Below, piece after piece: positions 54,980 to 64,000 of a stretch of DNA of 64,000 nt (position 1 is its first letter; each line of letters opens with the position of its first letter). Both the position numbers and the translations under genes were made by a program. The stretch covers positions 1,984,001-2,048,000 of the forward strand of contig CM056878.1 of the NCBI GenBank assembly GCA_029876055.1, given 5' to 3'. The notes below the pieces were generated by a model. That model had not been told where the DNA came from and ran no database searches. It was given only the letters and a program-made list of their open reading frames with translations. This DNA comes from Madurella fahalii (Eukaryota; Ascomycota; Sordariomycetes; Sordariales).

Positions 54980-56128
54980 ATGATGCCGCTGGAAGCCTGT
55001 TGCACATGTGCAACACTGCTCTCGGCCGTGCCTCTCGTATCCTCAACTGAGAAACCCCTACCCGAAAATCGACGACTAGAGTGTTGTGGCCGTACAATAT
55101 GCGGTGACTGTATCCAGGCATGTAACCCCTTCCGTCTCTCAACGGATCCGACTAACAAAACTGCCCAACAGAATAATGCCCGCTTCCGAAGCTACTGCCC
55201 CTACTGCCAAACGTCGGGACGATCCCCTTTGGTCAGCCGCCCCAGGGACAAGCATCGTGAAGTGGAGAGTGAAGAAGACGAGCAAAGCAATCTGGCAGCG
55301 GTTCCCAGCCCGCCCCCTTATTCCACACTTTCCACATCCACCAGCACTAACACCAAAGCTCCCGATCCCCCCTACCCTCCCCCGCCGCCGTATTCCGCAT
55401 CACCGCCCGCATCCCATCCCCCAATCTCCGAACGGCAAAAACAACAACAACTACAACAACATCAACCACAACCGCCCGACGAACCATCACAACAGAAAGA
55501 TTACATCGTCCACCACCTCCGCCACACCCACCCCGTTGACACCCTCCCTTCCCTCTCCCTCCGTTACGGAATTCCCATCCCTGTGCTCCAGCAGCATAAC
55601 AACCTACCGCAAGGGGCCGACCTCCTCGCGGCACGCCGCACCTTCCTCATCCCCAAAGCTCGTACGTATAATACGAACCCCCCACAGCTCTCACTACCAT
55701 CTCAGAATGAAAGGGAAAGCGCCCTGCTGAGAAAAATCACCCTTTTTTATTTTCTTCCTTGACAAACCAGAAAGCGTAAGCACGACATGACTGACACCAA
55801 TCAACCAGACTGCGCCCATCCTAACCCAACCAGCCTCTCGCCCCACCCGCCCGAAAGCCCCGATGAGATCGCCCGCAAAATCACTATCCGGCGGTGGATG
55901 GTGGCATGCAAAGAGGCAGACTACGACATGGCCCTGGTATATCTCGAGGAGGCAGGATATGACCTGGATGAGGCGGTGGGAAGGTACGTGGAGGACGAAG
56001 CGTGGGAGAGGGAGCATTCCTTGGATAAGCACAAGCATAAGCGTAAGGATGGAGGGGGAAAGCAGAAGGGGCCGGCGAAGCGGGGATGGGGATGGGGATG
56101 GGGTTTATCTTCAAGGGTAAGAGGGTAA
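54980..56128 (+). CDS. intracellular zinc-finger/LysM/UBA-like protein, 315 aa (3 exons, GC-AG intron)
   Basis: Exons are 54980-55117, 55172-55661 and 55809-56128. The N-terminus holds four cysteine pairs: C7-x2-C10, C35-C36, C41-x2-C44 and C55-P-Y-C58, a RING-like zinc-binding arrangement. A Pro/Ser/Gln-rich linker (about 75-155) is followed by a LysM-like domain (YIVHHLRHTHPVDTLPSLSL). The last part (IRRWMVACKEADYDMALVYL) resembles a UBA-type helical bundle, with a basic tail. No signal peptide, unusual for LysM. Intron 1 (54 nt) has ends GCATGT...ACAG and branch-like CTAAC; it is a multiple of three without a stop, so retention would add 18 residues between zinc ligands. Intron 2's acceptor is chosen by frame. 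The start could also be at 54938 or 54983. Confidence 0.75.
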
Positions 56129-56270
56129 GAGCCACGGGACACAGACTGATGGGGTGTAAAAATGTCCGTTTCCTCTTTGCGGCTGCTGTTGCTGCTGCAA
56201 AGTTCAGTCTCTCAGTTGTATAAACGCCATAATCCCTTCCCCAGAGCGCCGCCCGCTTACGCTGTATAAT

Positions 56271-56289
56271 ACACACACACACACACACA
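56271..56289. repeat. AC dinucleotide microsatellite
   Basis: Nine and a half AC units between the convergent LysM and RSE1 genes. Confidence 0.85.
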
Positions 56290-56353
56290 TAGTTCGTGAA
56301 CTCAGTCCAGCCCGACCCAAACCATACATTTACCGTTTGATGCCTTTCATCGA

Positions 56354-59300
56354 TTAGAAAGCAGACCTGGTTCGGATATCCTATCATAATGTTAGCATTT
56401 ACTCTTTACCCACGCACAATGGGACAACATACCGAGATCTTGCGCTCGATTTCCCGCACCGACCGGTCCAGTTCGCCTGCAATCATCTGCTTCTTGTCAT
56501 TCGGAAGCAGACTGAACCTCTCACAGAGATCGCCGTCAATCACGCCCTTGACAGGCACGTAATAGCCGCGGTAGATCAGATGGTCGCGGCCCGCCAGCGG
56601 GGGGTCTTCGCTTCGCATGTGACTCTCCAGGTTCTGGAAGAAGTCGACATCCTCCCGGCTAACAAACGGAATGAGCACACCAACGGTACCCTGGATCCCG
56701 CTCCACAGAAGGACGTCCTGCCCGCCGACCACCAGGTTTGTCTTGACAATACTCGTCGGGAGATCCTGCGTGTAGAAGTGTGCCATCAGGTTCAGGCGGT
56801 TGGGCGCGCCGTGGAGGTAGTTGCGGGCATGGATCAGCTGGATTTCAGAGCCGGGCTCATCGCTCTCCTGGCTGGCTCTCTCCGGGCAGCGCAGGATCCA
56901 CACATTCCCAAACTTGTCGCCTCCGGCCACCGATTCATAGTCGACCATGGTGGTGCATGTTGTCCATCGGTTGATCGTGTCATCGGCAAACGGAATGAGC
57001 TTGTTGCTCTCGTGCTTGTAGACGACGTAGATGACACCCTGTTGGACATCTCCGACAATGATGCGGCTGCCTTGGGTCTGGAGAGACACAATCAGTTGCG
57101 GCGCTACCTCTGCCTGGGCTTTTCTGAGCAGCTGCTTGAGACCAAGGTCATACACCCGCAGCGTTTTGCCTATGCCAGCAAGAAGACGGCCCTGGAAAGG
57201 AATCAGGGCCATTGGCGGCTCTTCGATTTTCGTTTTGTGGATGAACTCAAGGTCCTTGCCATCGTCGTGGAATCGATAGACATGGATATACCCCTCTGTG
57301 AACTGGCGGGGATTGAGAACCATGTCCTTTCCTGTTCCGACAACGAGGAAGCTCTCGCCTTCCTGGCTCGCAAAGGGTACCACAGCTGCGCTCACGGCGG
57401 CTTCATTACCCTCAAGATCAATCCTCTGAAGGACCCGGGGTTCTTCGCTGATGGGATCGACAATGTTGATACACGACGCCCACCGGCCCTTCGCTCGGGG
57501 GTATCCAAAGTCTTCCGGTGGCAGAACCGTTGCGTCCCCATTCACAGCGCTCGGTTGCGCTAGAAGCTGCGCTCGTAGTTCTGGGGGGAGGGTATTATTG
57601 TCGGATTCGATAGTGTAAAAGTACGGCTGCTCCGGGTGTTTGACAAGGCGCTTGGGTGTGTATGTGAGGGGGATCGACTTTTGGATCATGTTCTCACCAA
57701 GCTTTTCGATGGTGAATATCCTGTGCACGTGTCAGCGCAAGTAAATAAAGAGCATCGTCTTCCAAGGGTAAGTGGAACAAGCTGCTTCAGAAGGAACAAT
57801 TGATACAACATTTGGTTGTATTCAAGCCTCATGGCCACATGGCATCGGAATCCCTGTATCATCATGGAGCAGAAATGGAAAAAGGAAAATCAGTACTGAC
57901 CTGAGATAGTTGGCGTGGATACCGACCATGCCTTCCAGACATTGTTCGCTGCTGAAGTTCCAGCCGTACTCAAGCTCGGCATAGCTCAGGGGCGTCATGA
58001 CGAAATTTTTGGTGATGGGATCGGTATATCCTAGCCATGGCCTCGAGCTGAGGGCGAGGACGCATGGCTGGTTCTGGACAGAGACTTGGAAGAGCTTGGT
58101 GGGCTTCGGTCCGAGGAACTTTTGCCGAGTGTCGGTCAGCTCGCCAGTAATCTCGTCCAGGACGGTCCTCAGGTAGACTCCAGAATGGAGACCAATGTGC
58201 AGGTATAATGTCGTGCCACCAGTTGAATCCTCCATAGCCATAATGGAGAGGGAGGACGGCGCTGCAGTCAAGGCTTGGATGGACTTCATCTCCAAAGTTG
58301 ACTCTGGGTCAAGACTGAGAATGCGGACGGTGCAGTCGTCGCATCCGACAGCCAAGAATGAGCTTCGCCTGAGCCCCTCTGGCACTCTCCCTAGACTGAG
58401 AGACGTGACTGTCCCGGACATTTCCTTTTTCTCATCGTACTCTGCTAGCGACCCATCCGCATCCATCTCAAAGTAGACAATTTCTCCGGAGCTCAGAGCA
58501 ATCACCACCTGGTTCTCGTTTGCCGCAGCGGCAACAATCGACCGGTGCTGAGGCGCTGGCCATTCATTGACGCGGCCCTGGACAATATGCCTGATACCCT
58601 TGGGGTGTACTTGGATCAGCCCTTCCTCGCCCAGCTGTTGGACCGCCAGGGTTGGCACGGTCGTCAGGAAGCCGCTGTCGCTGACCTCCTCCACCGTTTC
58701 CCCGATGCTCAGAACAAGTGTCGCGTTGGTAAACGAAAGCACGATATACGCATCGAACTCATCATACTTTGTGAGCTTTGTCGTCCATACCGCGGAAGGC
58801 GTACCTGGGAGCTCAGATGCAACGATTTCAGACACTTCGAGTCCATGTTTAAGCATCCGGAACGTGCTCCTTGCTCTATTCCCACAGACCGAATAGATTT
58901 GTGGCGCATCTTCTCCTGTAAGATTCGCCACCTTGCAGTCGATCAGGGGATTCATCGAATCGATGCTCTCGACAAGCACCAGATTCTCCAACGGTCGGGG
59001 ACGGAAATACACTGGGTTATACGAGGCTCGCGGGTCTGTCGGGAACTCATCGCTGGTAAACTCGAGCTCCTCGTCATCATCGCCGAGCTTCTCGAACTGG
59101 TAAAAGTGATGGTTGCCAAACTCGCTTGCGGCGAAAAGGAAACCGCTCTTCAAGATGCACAAGCTCGTGGCTATCGGAATGGTGTCAAAATACTTGATCT
59201 TGAGACGCTGGACTTCACCTGTCGGATTCCCATCGCTGTCTTCAACCATATCGAGCGTGACCTTGAACAGGTCGCCGTCCTCAGTCTGGAGCAGAAAGAA

Positions 59301-60391
59301 GAACGCGCCGGCGCTGCCCTTGAGCTTATGCATCACGCCGGATACGACGGTGCGCTTCCTCTGCGGATCCTCTGTGGCCCCACGTCGTCTGGGGATGGGG
59401 ACACGGAAGGCCTCTTGGTTGGAGTGGCGGTAGGTGACATTTTCCTCGCCGCAGACCAAGACGCCGCTGGGGCCGTCATTGCCTCCGGGAACTTGGAAGA
59501 GAAGTGAGGAGGTCGGGTCGACAGCGTCTGACCACTTGCGCACAACGTGATTCAGGCCCAGGTCAAGCTCATAATAGACGAGCTGCGCCTCGGTGTCCTG
59601 GCCCGCCTTGCCAGAAGGGTCCTGGTCTGCTTCCGAATAGTCGATCTCTAATGCGGCGAAGACGGGATTGGCGTAGCCAACATCAAGAGCGACAAGCGAC
59701 AGCACAAGGACGCCGTGCTTGTGGGCCTCAAGCGGCGATGAAATGGTCAACTCGGCCTGTGCATTCCGGTTGAGCACGTAGACGAGCTTGTTCTTCTCCA
59801 ACGACGCGATCAAACACGCCCTTCCCTTAGGGTCGGCAGCAAGGTATTGACCCGGAACGACGCGACGCACTCCCGACTTCCCAAACGTTTCTAAATGGAT
59901 CCTCGAGAATCTGTTTGTCTTGGGCAGATACTCGACGATCGCGATACGGCCCGAATCCGTTGCGAGGATGATGTAGTCTAGGTGCACACGCGTTTTAGCA
60001 CAGTTCGGCCAACAGAAAACATCTCGGCGACGATCCGAAGACCACCACGCGAGTCCAAGCGGAGAGGTCATCCCGCCAAAGCTGCGGAGCGGATCCAGAA
60101 TCACTAAACTGTCCGAGAAGCGGCGGATGATTGATAATGCTACTCACCTTTGTGGCTGCCAGCGAGGCGGAACGAAGAGATGGCCCTAATAATGCCAAAT
60201 ATGTCGTGAGATACGAGGGTATTGACCTTCCCCTGCCTAGGATCCGGCTGGAGGAGGGTCAGGCGCGAGCCCGAGGCCGTGATGATTTGCTGCTCCTTCG
60301 TCCCCGAGAACTGACCCAGCAGCGCCTGCGTGATGGTTGTCGGCGGCTGGATCGTCAGCGAGTACAGGAACATGTTCGACGTGGTCGCCAT
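56354..60391 (-). CDS. RSE1: pre-mRNA splicing factor RSE1 (SF3B3/SAP130), 1211 aa (4 exons)
   Basis: WD40-like three-propeller subunit of the SF3b complex in U2 snRNP, needed for branch-site recognition. Minus-strand exons are 60391-60148, 59977-57901, 57720-56433 and 56380-56354 (27 nt, encoding DIRTRSAF). The sum is 1212 codons. The N-terminus [20 protein letters not shown], then [55 protein letters not shown] and the C-terminal CPSF_A domain ([40 protein letters not shown]) are diagnostic. The end [22 protein letters not shown] also fits. Internal frame is open throughout. A splicing factor sits among intron-rich genes, but that is coincidence as far as sequence shows. Confidence 0.96.
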
Positions 60392-60949
60392 GATCCTCAG
60401 GGTGCGCAGAAAGCCGGCGCGGCTTGGCTGTGGTGAACCAACTTGGCGATGTTGCGACTTATGGGCAGATGTTGCCTGAGACGAACCGAGCTTGGGACTG
60501 CAAAAAATAATTATCAACAAACCCGAAGCTGGCCAGCCCCATCAGCCACACCCCGCCATTGTCCAAGGCGTAAACGCACAGTGCTCCCTTTTTGCCGCCT
60601 TTGCACAAGTTCATGGACAAGATTGCGACCATGACACAGTCCTGATCACCGATACTGGATAGGTAATTACATGCCACATTATGTGGACAACTTCTGACAA
60701 CAAAATAAAAGAGACATTTCTTCTTGGGGCGGATGCTGTCGGAGTGAATTGGTACGGACCGAGGGGCCATACAGATACCTGAGGGCATGGTCAAATTAAA
60801 ACGGGCTTCCCGTCTGTGGGCCCCTGATAGTGGCTGCCGATGGGCTGATTGGGCAAACCTCGGCCTGGCACCCAGCATCTCGGAGCTTCGAAAAGTCCTC
60901 CAAGTAGCACGTTACCTCGTCACCGGCAGGCGTTGCGTACTAAACGGCG
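60392..60949. promoter_or_regulatory. shared divergent promoter region, RSE1/MSS51
   Basis: 558 nt between divergent start codons. No specific site recognised; called from layout. Confidence 0.5.
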
Positions 60950-62534
60950 ATGGCTCTTCCGGCAGATCTCGCAGCGCGCTCAGTGCTGTCGAAGCTTTGC
61001 ACAAGATGCTCCATATCGCTCAGGCGAGAGGCCCTGGTGCGCAATGGCCTTCTTCGCGCTTCCCAACAGCAGCGACGCACCTTGAGCTCCCGACCAAAGC
61101 AGGCACAACTCCCCCCGGGACCCGTCGCAAAACGCTTCTCGTCCGGTTTTGCGCAAACCGGCTTCAGTTCTAACAACCATTCCCAAGTCTCGCCAAGGCG
61201 AGTTCTAGCTGAGGACGACCTTTTCCATTCCTTCACGAATTCGCCGATTCCCGAGATCCGGCGGCGGGCTGCCTTCATAAGACAGCACGCAGGCTGCCCC
61301 CACCATGATCACCAGCCAGGCGGCTCCATGGCCCCGGCCCACGTCGATTTCGAATGTCCCGACTGCGGTATCCCCGTGTATTGTAGCGAGGAGCACTGGG
61401 CAAGCGATTACGAGGCCCATCTGGAAATCTGCGACACCCTCCGGCAGATCAACGAGGACGACCATGACCTCAGGTCCGGTCGCTTCTTCCCCGAGTTTGA
61501 GTATGCCGGGCCGCAGATGGAGGAGGCGCTGGTCAACATGACTAACTGGGACACGTTCCTGTACACGCGCGACTTCAATGCCATCAACGCCGACCGGAGT
61601 ATGAGGCAAGCAACGAGGCTGCTTACGTATCCCATCACCATCGCCAGCATTATTCATGAGCTCAGTCCGTACAACATCAAGGCTGGCGGGAGGCTTACGG
61701 CCGAAGGCCTCAAGAGTTTCAGCGGTAGGTTCCCTCGCCGGTATTCATAACGTACTTGCCTAACCCCTTTCTGTCAAAGCACTTCGCTATACTCTACATC
61801 CGCCAAAGACCGGCGGCGGAATGGACATAAAGGGCCTCCGGGTAGGCGCGCCGGCCGTGCGTCTATTCATACTTGGGGCCCGCGCTGAGTCCTCACTCCC
61901 TCGGGACGTCTGGGTTCAGTTGGCCCATCTGTTCCCTCGGTCGAGAATCCACCTCGTCTTCATCGGCCCCGAGAGCATGGCCAACAGAGATGACGAATTT
62001 CCACTGCCCGCCCGCACACCGTCAAACCCCTTTGGTGCCATCGTGGAAGATCGAGTGTGGCCGACCATGAAGATCAGCACGATCGTCGACTATTATCACA
62101 CTATCCACAAAGCCGGTTACTTTTACCCTTACGACCCTTACTTTGACTGCTTCGTCATGTTCCACCCGGGGCTCGGCCACCCAGCCAGCTCGCACGAGTG
62201 GGAGGAGACGGTGCCCATGCTGCTCGAGACCAAGGTGCCCATCATCGTGACGGGCTACACTCAGGCTGATATGGAGCGCGACGTTGAATGGGTCAACAAG
62301 ACGGCGGCTGGGGAATTCGACATGTTGATGGAACCAGGCGAGAACAGGTTCCGCAGCCTCCGGTGGGACCTGAATGACATGGACCCCCAAGACATCAGCG
62401 CTGGCAACTGGGGCGTATGGGCATTTAGAGGCAAGAGGTAAGCCGTGACTCCTGGTTTGAGAATACCACGCCTCTCAGAGCACTAACTAGGGCTCTAATA
62501 CAGATACGAGGCAACCCACAAGTCTGCGGAATAG
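60950..62534 (+). CDS. MSS51: MSS51-like mitochondrial protein (COX1 translation activator family), 487 aa (3 exons)
   Basis: Exons are 60950-61724, 61780-62437 and 62504-62534, all GT-AG. The N-terminus (about 70 residues) is rich in Arg, Ser and Leu without acidic residues until late, a mitochondrial presequence. A MYND-like zinc finger follows, starting CPHHDH, with CPDCGIPVYC and HWASDYEAHLEIC supplying ligands. The remainder is the conserved Mss51 domain, including WDTFLYTRDFNAINADRSMR, LTYPITIASIIHELSPYNI and FVMFHPGLGHPASSHEWEET. The last exon encodes only ten residues. In yeast Mss51 activates COX1 mRNA translation and binds heme; assignment of that exact role to this protein is by homology. 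Confidence 0.9.
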
Positions 62535-63206
62535 CCACCGGACCGCCCGCTACACCGCACTTGCGGATGTTTAGTGTAGGATAGATTCGGCCAACTCGTC
62601 TTGGTCACTGTATCAAATCATTGCCCTTTGCAGCATACGTCCATTGCATACCCGCTCGAGCGGGCTAGAAGTGCGAATGGCACATTGGTGTTTCGTGGGT
62701 TGGAGGGCCTCATTTGCAACAAGTATGCCTTTGAGCCAACCAATTTTGTCGAGGTAGTTGTGTTATCGAGATTCAGGCCACCCATGCCACTCAATACCCA
62801 CCAGTCAACGTCGGCCTCACCTCTACAATGTACTCGATAAGTTTGCTGCTGTGCACTCATTGACCGCCTCCTTCATCCACAGCATTCAGACAAATGAGCG
62901 GCAACGCAGGATGAGATGATGTTGTGATAAAATGGCTCCCAGTCGCGCAGACCTTGACCGGGATGCTCACCGCCTGCCGTTTTCTGAAATGGGATGATGC
63001 AGCATGCGGCGCTTTCATGCACGCCCGATAAGCGATCTGGCCACCGCTTTCCGGTTCATCCCATTGCACCTCTCTGCCTGAAGCTTCGCCTGTAGAAATC
63101 GCCCCCCGGAGAAGAGCAACGCTTGCTCCCAGTCGGGCGCCGAGATGACGATACAAAGTCGAAATTCAATCATGACGACCTGGCTCTGCCAGATTTGACC
63201 ACCGCC
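62535..63206. other. intergenic between MSS51 and PXA gene
   Basis: 0.67 kb, no gene supported. The last part is the leader of the PXA gene and contains an upstream ATG (63144) out of frame with it. Confidence 0.5.
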
Positions 63207-64000
63207 ATGACAACCGCAGCCGCCCAGGCTCCTGCCCGCGTCCCCACTCCTCCTTCGAGACCCAAGCCATCACGCACCTCGAGCCTCCCGTCCGAGTCGA
63301 TCTCGACGTCTAAACCACGAGCCAGCCAGGCTTCGGCGCCGACAGAGCGCAGCGTATCGCCGCAGAAAGAAGGAGGCGCAGCGCGTCGCGCCGCCCGCAC
63401 GGCGACGCCCGACCCTCTGTCGGACAAGGCCACAACATTTCTGATCCGTCGTATCCTCTGCCCCCAGCACCCCGACAAGGGCAGGGGCTCACCAGCACCG
63501 ATCGAGGACCTCTTGCCGCCGCTAACCAGCCGCAACGATGTGGACCTGCAGCTGTATGCCCTCATCGCCATCATCCTGAGGGAGTATGTACAGAATTGGT
63601 ACACCAAGATCACACCCGACGAGACGTTTGTCGCCGAGATCGTCCAGATTATTGCCCATATCACCAGGGCGCTGGAGCAGCGGCTGAGGAAAGTGGACCT
63701 GGAGAGCTTACTATTTGACGAACTTCCTGACCTTCTCGACAAGCATGTCACTGGTCCGTCGGCGCCCCTCCCAGCGTAAACCGAATTCCTTCGGGAAAGT
63801 GCTGACACCCGTGAATTCTAGCCTACCGAGCAGCCCACGATCCCATCACGCAGCCCCCAATCAGAACGGACCCGCGCGAGATTTACCATTCGCTATGTCC
63901 TCTCCCCGCCTTATCCCCAGTCCCCCGCCCGGAGGACCCTGAGAGCATCACGACCCAAGCCGAGAGCGAAGCAGCGTATCGTCAGCTGTTAGTCCAAGCC
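63207..64000 (+). CDS. PXA-domain protein (sorting-nexin-like), 5' part only, cut by window end
   Basis: Exons 63207-63753 and 63822 to beyond the window. A disordered Pro/Ser/Arg-rich N-terminus of about 75 residues precedes a PX-associated (PXA) domain. Visible PXA sequence includes DKATTFLIRRILCPQHPDKG, DVDLQLYALIAIILREYVQN and VQIIAHITRALEQRLRKVDL, followed by AYRAAHDP after the splice. The intron has a weak donor (GTCCGT) but a good branch-like GCTGAC and acceptor TCTAG, and it restores the domain. PXA proteins work in endosomal membrane sorting and often carry a PX domain further on; that part is outside the window. I start at 63207 because upstream in-frame sequence is unlike coding. 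Confidence 0.85.

Noticed and set aside
58545..59507. 320-codon plus-strand ORF antisense to RSE1
   Set aside because: A codon-bias mirror of the RSE1 reading frame with no domain.

Overview
This window is nuclear DNA of a filamentous ascomycete. The genes carry short (about 45-180 nt) spliceosomal introns with GT-AG or GC-AG ends. GC-rich third positions are preferred. The gene set is typically fungal (VRG4, MMM1/ERMES, ALE1, THI6, Zn2Cys6 regulator, GH30 xylanase). Protein character suggests Sordariomycetes, probably Sordariales; that placement is inference from remembered family sequences, not from a search. I saw no rRNA, tRNA, transposon, CRISPR array or prokaryote-type system.

Layout, left to right. 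0.7-6.1 kb: alpha/beta hydrolase (+), SDR protein with a Lys/Glu/Asp-repeat tail (+), Golgi GDP-mannose transporter VRG4 (+). 7.6-8.8 kb: CAAX protease RCE1 (-), with an apparent one-base frame break. 8.8-11.3 kb: gene-free. 11.3-14.2 kb: Ser-rich membrane protein (+). 15.6-19.9 kb: ALE1 (-) and MMM1 (-), then divergent VPS45 (+) at 20.3-22.1 kb. 22.4-24.2 kb: glutathione synthetase (-), divergent from a 5.5-kb ATRX/RAD54-like SNF2 ATPase gene (+). 32.5-34.5 kb: HEM1 (+). 37-39.8 kb: Zn2Cys6 regulator (+). 40.5-43.1 kb: ADE13 in 18 exons (+). 44.1-45.7 kb: GH30 glycanase (+). 46.1-47.9 kb: THI6 (+). 48.3-49.2 kb: isochorismatase-fold hydrolase (+). 49.6-51.5 kb: conserved unknown (-). 52.9-53.9 kb: IAH1-like esterase (-). 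55-56.1 kb: zinc-finger/LysM/UBA-like protein (+). 56.4-60.4 kb: RSE1 (-). 61-62.5 kb: MSS51 (+). 63.2 kb to the edge: PXA-domain protein, partial (+).

Most genes are unrelated housekeeping functions in ordinary eukaryotic order. There is no biosynthetic cluster. Several products act in mitochondria (MMM1, HEM1, MSS51) or the secretory/membrane system (VRG4, RCE1, ALE1, VPS45), but nothing in the layout shows that this grouping matters.

The most distinctive feature is splicing architecture. ADE13 is cut by 17 introns, two with GC-AG ends, and has exons of 11, 16 and 19 nt. Two other genes (VPS45 and the LysM gene) also have apparent GC-AG introns. Several genes have tiny exons: 6 nt in IAH1, 12 nt in the SDR gene and 16 nt in the isochorismatase gene. 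I assembled exon structures by hand from splice signals, reading frame and remembered family sequence. Every complete model closes in frame except RCE1.
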